A stretch of 64,000 bases of DNA, from positions 49,382 to 113,381 of the forward strand of contig JAPOIM010000004.1 in the NCBI GenBank assembly GCA_029978905.1. Reading direction: 5' to 3'. The position numbers were made by a program, and so were the translations under genes. Origin of the DNA: Planctomycetota bacterium. GTDB taxonomy: Bacteria; Planctomycetota; Planctomycetia; Pirellulales; UBA1268. The notes under the pieces were generated by a model that was given only the letters and a program-made list of their open reading frames with translations, ran no database searches and was not told the DNA's origin. Shown one piece after another: positions 37,806 to 48,200 of the stretch (positions are counted from its first letter, which is position 1; every line of letters starts with the position of its first letter).

Positions 37806-39530
37806 ATGGGTGAAGGAAACGGTCTGTCTTCGCAGGCTCAGTCGGGCGGAGTCGCCCCAGTGTCCGAGAAAGTTTTGCGCGAGCGCGAGATGCTCAGCGA
37901 GGCTCGTGCTCGAGGTCTGGGAGCCACGATCGCGACCTATGTGAAGCTTTCCGGCCCCGGCTGGTTGCAGTCGGCGATCACGCTGGGTGGAGGATCGCTG
38001 GCGGGTTCGCTCTATCTCGGTGTGATCGGCGGCTACGACTTTCTCTGGTTGCAGCCGCTGATGATGATCCTCGGCGTGGTGATGCTTGCCGCCATTGCCT
38101 ACGTCACGCTGTCGACCGGGCAGCGACCATTTGAGTCGATCAACACCCATGTCAGCCCGGTGCTCGGCTGGGGCTGGCTGGTGGCTGCCATGATGGCCAA
38201 CCTTGTGTGGGCGATGCCGCAGTTTTCTCTGGGGACCGCCGCGTTGCAGCAGAACCTGTTCCCTGAACTGCTTGGAGGGAACGCAGGCAAGTTCCTCTGT
38301 GTGCTTGGCCTGTTCCTCGTGGCGTCGGTCGTGGTCTGGTTTTACGACTCGGCTGGCGTCGGGATGAAGGTGTTTGACTGGGTGCTCAAGGCCATGGTCG
38401 GGCTGGTGGTGGTGAGTTTCTTTGGCGTCGTCACGGCCATGTCGTTGGAAGGGATTCTTGACTGGGGGCAGATCCTCAAGGGGTTTGTGCCCCAGTTCGG
38501 CCTGCTCTGGCGACCGGTCGCGGATCTCCAGCCCTTCATTGAGGCTTCCGGAAATCCTGACTACTGGACGCAGGCCATCCTGGCCACGCAGCGGGAGCGG
38601 ATGATCGCGGCGGCCGCGACGGCCGTCGGTATCAACATGACGTTCCTGCTTCCCTACTCCATGCTTCGCAAAGGCTGGGATTCAGGGTTTCGCGGCCTTG
38701 CCACCTTTGACCTCTCCACGGGGCTCTTCATTCCCTTCCTGCTCGCCACGAGCTGCGTCGTGATCGCGGCTGCGAGTCAGTTCCATGCACGCTTTGATGC
38801 TGCCGAAGTGGAGAAGCCTGCCGTCGAGATCGCCGGTGAGTTCCGCTCCAACCTCGAGAAGCGGCTCTCGGCCGAGATGGGTGCGGACGCCTTGGCCGCA
38901 CTCGAGCCCGAGGCAGTCAATGCCGCGATCGATGGCTTGCCCATGGCCGACCGACAACTGGCGGTGATGCTCGTGAAGCGCGACGCCTTTGACCTGGCGA
39001 AGTCGCTGGAGAATCTCTTCGGCGAAGGGGGTCTCACCCAACGCATCTTCGGTGTGGGCGTGTTGGGAATGGCACTGTCCACGATCATCATCTTGATGGT
39101 GATCAACGGGTTCTGCGTGACTGAGATGACGCAGCGGGATGGCGATCGGGTGGTTCAACGGCTTGGGGCAGTGTTGCCGGGGATTGTGGGTGGGCTCGGC
39201 TTTCTCGCTGTCTGGGGCGACAAGCAGGCGCAGTTCTGGCTGGCCGTCCCCACGAGCAACTTTGGGATGGCCTTGCTGCCGATCGCCTATGTCACGTTTT
39301 TCCTGATGATGAACAACCGCTCGCTCCTGGGCGACGCGATGCCTCGTGGGGTATTTCGGCTGTTTGCGAACGTCGTCATGCTGCTGGCGATCGTGGTGTC
39401 TGCCGTTGGGGCCGGCATGTCGATTTACGGCAACCTCGGTTGGGGGGGCATGGCGGCCGTCGGTGCCTTTATCGTGGCGATTTTCGCCGCGTCTTGGATG
39501 CACGGAGCCCGGGGATCGACCGGATCCTGA
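37806..39530 (+). CDS. Nramp-like transporter with non-canonical metal site
   Basis: A 574-residue polytopic membrane protein. The overall pattern and words (SGPGWLQSAITLGGGSLAGSLYLG in TM1, AMPQFSLGTAALQQNL, NMTFLLPYSMLRKGW) match the planctomycete proteins usually labelled Nramp-family divalent metal transporters. The classical Nramp residues are missing: TM1 has LGGGS where DPGN is expected, and TM6 has LPYS instead of MPH. A cytoplasmic-type hydrophilic loop of about 100 residues sits near residues 325-410. So the substrate may not be a transition metal. The ATG at 37806 follows GGGGAGG; an upstream extension overlaps the esterase gene end. Confidence 0.75.
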   Translation: MGEGNGLSSQAQSGGVAPVSEKVLREREMLSEARARGLGATIATYVKLSGPGWLQSAITLGGGSLAGSLYLGVIGGYDFLWLQPLMMILGVVMLAAIAYVTLSTGQRPFESINTHVSPVLGWGWLVAAMMANLVWAMPQFSLGTAALQQNLFPELLGGNAGKFLCVLGLFLVASVVVWFYDSAGVGMKVFDWVLKAMVGLVVVSFFGVVTAMSLEGILDWGQILKGFVPQFGLLWRPVADLQPFIEASGNPDYWTQAILATQRERMIAAAATAVGINMTFLLPYSMLRKGWDSGFRGLATFDLSTGLFIPFLLATSCVVIAAASQFHARFDAAEVEKPAVEIAGEFRSNLEKRLSAEMGADALAALEPEAVNAAIDGLPMADRQLAVMLVKRDAFDLAKSLENLFGEGGLTQRIFGVGVLGMALSTIIILMVINGFCVTEMTQRDGDRVVQRLGAVLPGIVGGLGFLAVWGDKQAQFWLAVPTSNFGMALLPIAYVTFFLMMNNRSLLGDAMPRGVFRLFANVVMLLAIVVSAVGAGMSIYGNLGWGGMAAVGAFIVAIFAASWMHGARGSTGS

Positions 39531-39597
39531 CGAAAACGTCCGACACACCTGAAACGTCGCCTTGCAGCAGAACGGCAGATTGCCGACCCTGACAGGC

Positions 39598-42500
39598 ATG
39601 ATTTCTGCGTTGTTTCAGCAAATTGAGCTTTCGCTTCTCGTTGGCCACAAAGCCAGGAGATCGATTCCGCTTCGAGCCTGCGTGGTGGCGGGCCTCGCCG
39701 GATGGGCGCTGTTTTTTGGTACGGCAGCGGCTCAGGGGCCGGTCAGCCGGTTGCTACCGATTCCTGCGGCAGCAGCTTCGCGGCGTGAGCCGTCTCCCCC
39801 GCCCCCTGCGGTTGGTGCGCCGGCGGGCGCGTCAGCACCACAGCCGGAAGGCCCACAGGCGACAGAGGCAGGGGAAACGCCCACATCGCCGGCTGACGAG
39901 GTGGTGAGCAAGGTTCCGTCAGTTGCGGACGACGATCAGGTGGCACAAGCCTTTCAGGCAGAGGCCGACCGTCTGAGGAAGCAGCGAGAAGTCCTCGAGC
40001 AAGACACATCGATCAGCGCGGAGAGCAAGCCGCGGATCTTTGAGCAGATCGACATGGCGATCGAGGCCGTGGAACGGCAGCGACGCCTGAGTGGTGAGCG
40101 GAGCCAGTTGCTGCGGACTGCCGCGTCAGTGGACCAACGCAAAGCGGATGTGGCAAAGGCCGCCGGCGAACCGATCGACCTGGGGTTGCGTGTTGTCGAG
40201 CCGGCGGCCGACATCGATGTGCTCGACGCCGCAAAACGTGACGCCGAGCAGCTCCTCAAGACAGTCTCTGACGAGGCGGCTGCTCTGACTGACCGCATCG
40301 CTGCCCAGCGGCGCGAGGCGAAGCAGCTGCCGCAGCAGATCGCCGACCTGGAAGCCAAAGTCGACGGTCTCGCCACGGCTCCCGTGGTAGACGAGGGACA
40401 GCCGCCCGTGATGACATTGGCTATCCAGCTCGCGCATGACAAGGCGCGAGATGCGGCCTCGCTCGAGCTGGAAGTGGCAAAGCAAAAAGTGATCACGTAC
40501 GACGCTGTTGCGGAACTTCTGCCGTTGGAGCTCGAGCAGCTTCAGCGGCGTGTGGCTGCTGCTTCGGACGCTGTTGAGGAGATCAGTCAGCGTGCCTCGC
40601 GACGACGGCAAGACCTCATCGTCAGCCGTGTGGAAGAGTTCGAAAACGCTCTTGAATCGACTTCCGAGATGCGGCAGGCGGAAGCGAAGGTCACCATTGA
40701 GCTGTTTGGCCAGTGGAGTGATCTCGCCAAGGAGAGCCGGCGGCGGAGCGATGAACTCACTGAGACGCGGACGCGAGCCCGCACGGTGCAGTCCGATCTC
40801 GAGGAGATGGAGGCACTTGTTGCCAGCGACCTCTCCACCGGTGGCGGGTTGAGTCGTTCTGTGGGGTATCTGCTGCAACGCACGCGGGGTTCCTTGCCGT
40901 CGTTGGGCGAGGTTTCGTTAAGCGGGGCGGAGCAGTCGCAGCGAGTCGACGACATTCAAGAGATGCTGGCGAAGATCAGCGGCCGTCTCGACGAGATTCC
41001 CCCTCCCCCTATTCGGGCTGAAGGCCGGGAGCCAGAAGCGGCGATTAATGCACTTGAGCGGCAACTCCTGCAAGAGATGGATCGCGACGCAGACCGGTTT
41101 CTCACGGAAACCTTGATCCCCCTTGGTGTCGAGCAGGACAAGCTCGAACAGGTGGTGCGCACCTACGGCAACCTGATCGATCGCAATCTGCTTTGGGTTC
41201 GCAGCAGCCGTTTTTTTGACCTCGCCACGCTCCGGCTGGCGATCGAAGAAATCCACTCCTACGTGCGCCCCAATCGGCTGATGGAACTTGGAGACGTCGT
41301 CAGGCGGGCGGTGGTTGAGAGTTGGGCGCTGGTCGTGCTCGGCGTGTTGGTTGTCGTTGGGCTATTGGTGCTGCGACGGTGGTTCGTGAAGCAGGTCGTG
41401 CGGCTTGGTGGGCAGGCGGCGGGACGCGGTGCGCTGCGGCTCCAGACGACGCTTTCGGCGATGGCGTACACGGGGCTGGCCTCGCTCCCGTACTACCTCG
41501 CCGTGGTGTTTCTTTCCTGGTTCGTGCTCGCGGCAGGGGCGAATCAGCCGTTTGCCCAGGCAGTTGCCGCCGCACTTGGACGTGTGGCCAACGTGCTGTT
41601 GCCGCTGGAGTTTATTCGGCAACTGGTGCGAAACCACGGCGTTGCCTCCGCGCACTTTGGCTGGCCGGAGCCCGTGGTCGTACCTGTACGAAGGACGCTG
41701 CGTCGCCTGCTCTTTGTTGGCTTGCCGGTGGTCTTTTGCTGGGCCGTGGTGGATTTTCAAGACGCGGGCGGAGATGAGCTCATCGCGGCCCCGCGGCTGC
41801 TGTTTATGGTGTTGATGCTTTTGGTGGCATCGATTTTTGCAGCCTTTGCCCACCCCGCGTCTGGCTTGCCGCTGGATGCGTGGAAGTCGAAATCAGGAGC
41901 CATACCGCTTGGGTGGGTATGGCGTCCGCTCGTCGTTGTGGTGCCCTTGATCCTTGCTGGCCTGATGAGCTTTGGGTATGGCTACTCGGCTCGGCAGCTG
42001 TCGGTTTCGTTCTATGAATCGATCTGGGTGGTGGTGCTCGCGATCGGCCTGCATGGCCTGGCAAAGCGGTGGCTGCTGATCTCGCGACGGCGGATGGCGC
42101 TGGAAGAGATGAAGGCGAAAGCGGCTGCACGCGAGCAGGCGGAGGCGTTGGGGGTGGGGGCTGTTGGCGGCGTGGAACTTGTTGAGATCAATCAGCTCGG
42201 AGTGAGCGAGATCAACGAGCAGACGCGGCGTCTGATTGATGCGATCCTGTTCGTCTCGGTGCTGGTGGGGCTGTGGTGGATTTGGTCACCGGTGTTGCCT
42301 GCCCTCGGTTTCCTGGAACGCGTCACGCTGTGGGAACTGCGCGCGGAAGACGGCACGGTGACCGGGGCTGTCACGCTTGCCAGTCTCCTCCTGGCAGTTC
42401 CCCTGATTGCGTTGACGACGATTACGGTTCGCAACACGCCGGGCTTGCTTGAGGCGGCATTGCTGCGGCATCTCCCGCTCGACACCGCCACGCGATACGC

Positions 42501-43149
42501 CATCACGTCCCTGACGAGCTATCTCCTCGCCGGCCTTGGGATTTCCCTGACAGCAGGAACGATGGGGCTCACGTGGGCCTCGATTCAATGGCTCGTGGCC
42601 GGTTTGTCAGTCGGCCTGGGTTTTGGTCTCCAGGAGATCGTGGCGAACTTTATCTGCGGCATCATTCTGCTGTTTGAGCAGCCGATTCGCGTCGGGGATG
42701 TGGTGACGATCGATGGGATTGATGGAGTGGTGTCTCGCATCCGCTCACGAGCGACGACGGTCACCACCTGGGATCGTCAGGAGTACATCGTTCCGAATAA
42801 GGATCTGATTACAGGCCGCGTGACGAACTGGACGCTCACGGATTCCACCAACCGCGTGCGGCTCTCGGTGGGCGTGGCCTATGGGACGGACACCAGGCGG
42901 GCTGTGGCGCTGATCCGTGAAATCTGCGAGGCCCATCCAGATGTGCTGCGTGAGCCAGAGGCATTGATCACGTTTGAGCAGTTCGCCGACTCCACGCTCA
43001 ACATTACGATCCGGGCCTATCTCAGTCAGATTGAGAAGCGGTTGGTGGTGATCAACGACCTGCACACCACGATTCACGAGCGGTTTGCGGCCGAAGGGAT
43101 CGAGATAGCCTTCCCGCAGCTCGACGTCACGGTGAAGCGGGAGTTGTAG
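39598..43149 (+). CDS. Large mechanosensitive channel (MscS/MscK family)
   Basis: A 1,183-residue membrane protein. A signal-like hydrophobic segment (about 25-47) is followed by a long Ala/Glu/Gln-rich, coiled-coil-like periplasmic part (about 110-450). From about 575 there are multiple transmembrane helices, and the MscS core is C-terminal (about 985-1180): the pore helix VAGLSVGLGFGLQEIVANF, then LFEQPIRVGDVVTIDGIDGVV and VPNKDLITGRVTNWT. The layout corresponds to MscK/YbiO-type large channels that release solutes under hypo-osmotic stress. The ATG at 39598 is chosen for the signal sequence. It converges with the DUF502 gene and overlaps it by 23 bases. Confidence 0.92.
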   Translation: MISALFQQIELSLLVGHKARRSIPLRACVVAGLAGWALFFGTAAAQGPVSRLLPIPAAAASRREPSPPPPAVGAPAGASAPQPEGPQATEAGETPTSPADEVVSKVPSVADDDQVAQAFQAEADRLRKQREVLEQDTSISAESKPRIFEQIDMAIEAVERQRRLSGERSQLLRTAASVDQRKADVAKAAGEPIDLGLRVVEPAADIDVLDAAKRDAEQLLKTVSDEAAALTDRIAAQRREAKQLPQQIADLEAKVDGLATAPVVDEGQPPVMTLAIQLAHDKARDAASLELEVAKQKVITYDAVAELLPLELEQLQRRVAAASDAVEEISQRASRRRQDLIVSRVEEFENALESTSEMRQAEAKVTIELFGQWSDLAKESRRRSDELTETRTRARTVQSDLEEMEALVASDLSTGGGLSRSVGYLLQRTRGSLPSLGEVSLSGAEQSQRVDDIQEMLAKISGRLDEIPPPPIRAEGREPEAAINALERQLLQEMDRDADRFLTETLIPLGVEQDKLEQVVRTYGNLIDRNLLWVRSSRFFDLATLRLAIEEIHSYVRPNRLMELGDVVRRAVVESWALVVLGVLVVVGLLVLRRWFVKQVVRLGGQAAGRGALRLQTTLSAMAYTGLASLPYYLAVVFLSWFVLAAGANQPFAQAVAAALGRVANVLLPLEFIRQLVRNHGVASAHFGWPEPVVVPVRRTLRRLLFVGLPVVFCWAVVDFQDAGGDELIAAPRLLFMVLMLLVASIFAAFAHPASGLPLDAWKSKSGAIPLGWVWRPLVVVVPLILAGLMSFGYGYSARQLSVSFYESIWVVVLAIGLHGLAKRWLLISRRRMALEEMKAKAAAREQAEALGVGAVGGVELVEINQLGVSEINEQTRRLIDAILFVSVLVGLWWIWSPVLPALGFLERVTLWELRAEDGTVTGAVTLASLLLAVPLIALTTITVRNTPGLLEAALLRHLPLDTATRYAITSLTSYLLAGLGISLTAGTMGLTWASIQWLVAGLSVGLGFGLQEIVANFICGIILLFEQPIRVGDVVTIDGIDGVVSRIRSRATTVTTWDRQEYIVPNKDLITGRVTNWTLTDSTNRVRLSVGVAYGTDTRRAVALIREICEAHPDVLREPEALITFEQFADSTLNITIRAYLSQIEKRLVVINDLHTTIHERFAAEGIEIAFPQLDVTVKREL

Positions 43150-43825
43150 TCGCGGAGCCAGTTTGGGGAGGGCTCGTCGGCATGTGCTCCGGGGCGCTGA
43201 TGCCCATCGAAAGATAGATGCTCATCATGGCGTCCACGCTCATGTCGGCCGGCACGATATTCTCGGCTGGGACGAAGAGCAGCGCGCCGCCAAAGGGAAC
43301 GGGCGCCGTGGGGATGATCACCATCTGGTAGTCGCGTCCTTGCACCTGCACTCGCTCGGGGGAAACCAGGAAGGCGAGCAGGCCGCACTCGCCTCCTCCT
43401 CCAAAAAAGCAAAACACTGGCGACATGCCGCGGACGGCCTGGTTGTCACCGGTGTTAAAGAGGTCCACCATCTGCTTGGTGGTGCCGTAGAGGCTGCCCA
43501 GCAAGGGAATGCGCGAAAAGAAGGCATCGGATATCCGCACGAGCATGCGACGGGCCCCGGCCTCCATCGCTGCCCCAAGGAGGAAGATGAGCGAGAGCAC
43601 GATCAGCCAGCCGATCAGGTAGGGCACGTGCGACTCCGGTCGAACAGACAGGCCGAGCCGTGAGAGCCCCTTGCCGATGACGGTTCCTGGCCCGAGGAAG
43701 CCTGCCAAAAAGTCGACGCCCCACACCACGGAGCCGACCGTCACGACCAGTGGCAGAAGGATCAATACCCCGGCCAGAAACATCCCGGTGATCCGCTTCC
43801 AGACCCATCCGATTCCACGTGTCAT
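43127..43825 (-). CDS. DUF502 family membrane protein
   Basis: A 232-residue protein with two N-terminal transmembrane helices (about 13-40 and 67-87) and a hydrophilic domain. DUF502 words are seen: FLAGVLILLPLVVTVG, ISDAFFSRIPLLGSLYGTTKQMVDLF, and VIIPTAPVPFGGALLFVPAENI near the end, followed by a Pro/Thr-rich tail. Function unknown. Its 3' end overlaps the 3' end of the MscS-family gene on the opposite strand by 23 bases. Confidence 0.9.
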   Translation of the reverse strand: MTRGIGWVWKRITGMFLAGVLILLPLVVTVGSVVWGVDFLAGFLGPGTVIGKGLSRLGLSVRPESHVPYLIGWLIVLSLIFLLGAAMEAGARRMLVRISDAFFSRIPLLGSLYGTTKQMVDLFNTGDNQAVRGMSPVFCFFGGGGECGLLAFLVSPERVQVQGRDYQMVIIPTAPVPFGGALLFVPAENIVPADMSVDAMMSIYLSMGISAPEHMPTSPPQTGSATTTPASP

Positions 43826-43981
43826 TCTTGGCTCCTCTGTTGCCTGCGGCCTTGGGGCTGGCGGGTGGCATGGGCTCTGTTCAAAGGGGTGCCTTTGAAG
43901 TCAATTGGCAAGACGTTTCCTGCGGCAGCGTAGCCTTTTCGTCTGGTTCGCGCCTCGTTCCCTTCTGTACGACCAAGCCTC

Positions 43982-45115
43982 ATGGCAGACCTCCCAGACC
44001 CCTTCCGAGACGACCGCCAGACATCTGGTGTTCGCCGTTTTACCTTGGGTGAAGAGTCGATGCCGATGATCCTGCGGCACGCGGATGTGCGGCAGGCCGC
44101 CAAGGATTGGCACACGTTCAGTTCCGACGCCCCCTTTCGTGTGCCGATTCCGTCTGAAGAGCATCTCCGCAGCGTGCGTCAGCTGCCGATTGAGGTCGAT
44201 CCACCCGAGCACACCGACTATCGCAAACTCGTGGAACCGTTTTTCCTGCGGGCGAAGCAGCCGGAGTTTGTCACGCAGGTGGATGCGATCTCAGCCCGTC
44301 TGCTCAATGAGGCGCTCAGCCGAGGGCGGATCGAGGTGGTCAGCGAGTTGGCGCTGCCGCTACAGTCGCGGGCTTTGACGGTGCTTTTGGGAGTGCCGGA
44401 ATCGGAGGCGGAGCGGTTTATTGGGTGGGGGGTGCATGTGTTCCATGGCGAACATGGTGTGCAGCAGGCCCGTCAACTTGAGTCCTACCTCAACGCAGAG
44501 TTTGATCGGGCCGAGGCAAACCCGGGCGACGATTTCTACGGCGTGCTCACCAAGGCGAGCTACCGCGGCAGACCGCTCTCACGAGAGGAAAAGCTCGGCT
44601 TCGCCAATCTGATGTTCGCGGGGGGGCGCGACACGGTGATCCACAGTGTGGCGGCGGCCATCGGGTATCTCGCGGAGCATCCACAGTCGTTTGCGTTTCT
44701 GCGCGAAGATCCCGGGCGTGTCGTGCATGCTGCCGAGGAGTTCTTTCGGGCGTTCATGCCGCTGACGCACATTTCACGGACGTGCCCGGTAGACACCGAC
44801 GTGCATGGCACGCGGGTTGGCCCGGGAGAACGGGTGTCGCTCTGCTGGGCGTCGGCGAATCTCGACGAGACCGTCTTTGAAGCGGCTGATGAGGTGCGGC
44901 TCGACCGGCGGCCGAACCCGCACGTGTCGTTTGGGTTTGGGGCCCACCTCTGCTTGGGCGCGGCCCACGCCCGCACCGTGATGAAGTCGGTGCTTGGGCT
45001 GCTCTGTGAACGGGTGCAGGGGATGCGGGTGCTCGCGAAACGTGACCGTGTGGAACGGACCGAGTCGTACGAACGACCTATGGGCTATGACGCCCTCGAG
45101 GTGGCGTTCGAGTGA
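43982..45115 (+). CDS. Cytochrome P450
   Basis: A 377-residue soluble class I-type P450, slightly short for the family. The I-helix motif is AGGRDT (213-218) and the K-helix ExxR is E253-FF-R256. The heme loop FGFGAHLCLGAAHAR has the axial cysteine at C324. It uses two electrons and O2 to hydroxylate or epoxidise a small substrate. No ferredoxin or ferredoxin reductase gene is adjacent, so redox partners must come from elsewhere. Substrate unknown. Followed by two hairpins before the convergent dehydrogenase gene. Confidence 0.95.
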   Translation: MADLPDPFRDDRQTSGVRRFTLGEESMPMILRHADVRQAAKDWHTFSSDAPFRVPIPSEEHLRSVRQLPIEVDPPEHTDYRKLVEPFFLRAKQPEFVTQVDAISARLLNEALSRGRIEVVSELALPLQSRALTVLLGVPESEAERFIGWGVHVFHGEHGVQQARQLESYLNAEFDRAEANPGDDFYGVLTKASYRGRPLSREEKLGFANLMFAGGRDTVIHSVAAAIGYLAEHPQSFAFLREDPGRVVHAAEEFFRAFMPLTHISRTCPVDTDVHGTRVGPGERVSLCWASANLDETVFEAADEVRLDRRPNPHVSFGFGAHLCLGAAHARTVMKSVLGLLCERVQGMRVLAKRDRVERTESYERPMGYDALEVAFE

Positions 45116-45170
45116 GCCAGCGTGCTGCGAGGGAGACGGAGAAGGATTGCCGCCGCAGGATGCGGCGCAT

Positions 45171-45243
45171 GGTGCCACGAAAAAACCTCGGCTTTTTTAC
45201 GTGGCACCCCAAGTGAGAACAGGCCATGGAGGGCTGTTCTCAC
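45171..45243. terminator. Two adjacent hairpins between convergent genes
   Basis: Hairpin 1: GGTGCCACG (45171-45179) pairs with CGTGGCACC (45200-45208), extended by A6/T6 pairing (45180-45185 with 45193-45198). Hairpin 2: GTGAGAACAG (45213-45222) pairs with CTGTTCTCAC (45234-45243) with an 11-base loop. They lie between the P450 gene and the convergent PVC-type dehydrogenase gene and probably terminate transcription from both sides. The T-run is inside hairpin 1 rather than after it, which is unusual. Confidence 0.65.
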
Positions 45244-45249
45244 GTGTCG

Positions 45250-48200
45250 TCAGCGGCCGAGCTCGGAGAGGTACCGCACGAGATCGGCGAGTTCTTGCCG
45301 AGAGAGGCCGTCGATGAGGCCCTGAGGCATCAGCGTGGCTCCCGGGCTCTCCTCATCGATGTCGCTGGTGCGGATCGAGACGACCTTGTCTTCGGCGGTG
45401 CGGAGTACCAGTTCGTCTTCAGTACGTGAGACAGGGATGCCGGTGATCACGCGGCCGTCGGCGGTGAGAACGACGAGGGTGTTGTAGCCCTCCTTCACAT
45501 TCTTGGCCGGGTGGAGAACCGAGTCGATCACATAGTCGAGCGGGCTTGAGGCACCGATGGCCGTGAGATCAGGGCCGACGCGACCGCCCTCTCGGCGAAC
45601 ACGGTGGCACTTCACGCACTGCAGTTTCTCGAGGCGATAAAGGGCCTCGCCTCGCTCGGCGTTGCCTGCCTCCGCCACGAAGGCGGCAAAAGCGGCGACG
45701 TCGCCAGCCGTCATCGCCGCCGTGGTGACGGGCGACTCGCCTTTGGCAAGGCTCTCGAGGAGTGGCGTGAGCCGCGGTTGTTCGACGCCGGTGCCGCTGG
45801 CGATGGCCAGTCCGCGGATGAGGACGTCGCGGGGCAGGGCAGGGGAGCTGGCCAAGGCATCGGCCAGCCGGTCACCACCACCACGTCGGCTGAGGAAGCT
45901 GCGGTAGAGACGGTCTTGCACAGGCTCGGCAGGGCTCGTGGCGAGGAGAGCCGCGGCGGCGCGTGCGGCGGCCTCAGGCTGGCTCGCGACAAGGGCTTCG
46001 ATCGCAGCAGCACGCAGGCCTGGCGTGAGCGTGGCGTCATCGGCGAGGGCGGCAAGCGAAGACGCCGACGCATCAGCCGGCAGCCTGCCCAAGGCCTTGA
46101 TCGCCGCTTCTTGCAGCCAGTCCGGGCGATCGGCATCCGCCGCGAGCACCTGCACCGGCTCCACCAGCGTCGTGAGCCCCCACACGCCGACCGCTTCGAC
46201 GGCCCGTACGGAGAGTGGGCCACCGTCGGTGTGCAGGAGGTGGGCGAGGCCCGAGAGATCGCCTGCGGGCACGGTGCCGCGGGTTGCGGTGGCGGTGAGC
46301 AGCGAACCGAGAAGGGCTTCGGCTCGCTCGAAGGGCGTCGCGCGATCCACGGCCACGTCAAAGACCAGCCTGCTCTGCTCGGGTGTGCCGTAGAGGGCGA
46401 TCGCGTTTTCCGCTTCGGCGATCACCGCAGGTGTGAGTTGGCTACGGTTGTTGAGCAGTTGCACGACCCAGGGAATGGTGGCTCCGCTCTGAGACGCCTG
46501 GATGGCAAACAGCACGCGCTCGGGGCGACCGCCATCGTCAAAGCTGCCGGCGAGGACCGCAGGCTGCCAGACCGACTCCAGCTCGCGGGCCGCCAGCCAG
46601 ATGGCGTAGTCGAGGGCATCGTCACGCTCGTGGTCGACCGCGTGCAGCACGAGTTCTGCTGCCTGCAGGCCACCGATGGCCGCCAGAGCCCGCACGGTCT
46701 CCAGCCGCACGAGCATCGAGGTGTCGTCGACACCAGGAGCCAGCATCGCCACGGGATCCTCGAGGCGATCGGCCCAGTCAACGCTCACGCGGGCAGCGGC
46801 TGCCCGGCAGCGGGCATCGGATGAGGCAAGGAGTTGCTTGAGCAGTGGCAGATCGATGTCGTCTTGGCTGCCGCGGTCAATCGCTTGGGCCAGCCACAGC
46901 GCCTCCAGCCTGAGGCGATCGACTTCAGGGTCACTTCCCACACCGGCCAGGCTCGCTGCCCAGCGGTCGCGCGCCACCCGAACGTCACTCGGATCGCGCG
47001 ACCAGAGCCCCCGCCGAGCCATGTCGCGGTCGTAGCCGGAGGCAGACGACAGGTGCCCCAGCAGTTCCTCGTTGGAGAGCGACGTGTAGTCGACCCGGTC
47101 GGTCAGCGGGCGGTCCTTGGCGGTGATTCGCCAGATGCGGCCGTGCTCGCGATCGCGGCGCGGATCACGGAAGTCGACCTCGCCATGCTGGATAATCGGG
47201 TTGTACCAGTCGGCAACGTAGATCGCCCCGTCGGGGCCCATCTTCACGTCGATCGGCCGGAAGGTGACCCGCGAGGAGTGGATCAGTTCGCCCAGTTTTT
47301 CACTGGCGAAGCCGGAGCCCGATTCGCTGAGGCGGAAGTGGCTGACGCGGTTGGCCCGGAAGTCATGGGTGATCAAGGTGCCTTGGGCGTCGTCGGGCAG
47401 GTGCGGGCCGTCGATCATCTCCAACCCACAGTACTTCGGGCTGCCAGGGTTCATGCCGTGCAGGATCCGCGGCGTGCCCACGGCAGTTTGGTAGGCCGCT
47501 CCGGGGAATCCGTAGTAGATGCCTTCACCACCGGCGCCGTCGGTGACGAGCGAGCGTCCGTGCGGATCGAAGACATGCCCCCAAGGATTCACCCACCCAC
47601 GGGCAAACACATCCAGGGCGAGCGTCCGTGGAAGGAACCGCCAGATCCCGCCGCCGTTGAGTCGCTTCACACCCGAGGGCGTTTCCACATGGCTGTGGAT
47701 GTAGATCGACTGATTGAAGAAGAGGCGTGCATCAGGCCCCCAGCGGAAGGTGTGCAGGATGTGGTGAGTGTCTTCCGCACCAAAGCCCGCCAGGATCACA
47801 CGGCGGGTGTCGGCCTTGCCGTCGCCATCGGTGTCGGCGAGGTGCAGCATCTCGGTGCTGTTGGCCACATACGCCCCACCGTCTCCCGGCAACACAGCCG
47901 TGGGCATCAGCAATCCGTCGGCAAACACCGTGTGGTGGTCGGCCACCCCATCGCCGTCACGGTCCTCGAGGATGGTGACCGTGTCGTTGGCGATCTCACC
48001 AGGCTGGATCTGTGGATAGACCTTCGATGAGGAAACCCACAGCCGGCCTTGCGGATCAAAGTTGATCTGCAGTGGCTTGGCGATCATGGGATCGGCCGCG
48101 AAGAGCGTGACCTCGTAGCCGTCGGCCACCGTCATTGCGGCACGTTCGGCAACAGGATCGGGTTCGGGGATGTCGGTGAGATCACGCTGCGCGCGAGCAG

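Noticed and set aside
28734..45115. Halogenase, ADC-like protein and P450 as one biosynthetic gene cluster
   Set aside because: The P450 is about 13 kb away with many housekeeping and membrane genes on both strands in between, so only the ADC-halogenase pair remains plausible.
45604..46824. 406-codon plus-strand frame opposite the PVC-type dehydrogenase gene
   Set aside because: It mirrors the HEAT-repeat part of a clear gene and has shadow-like composition.
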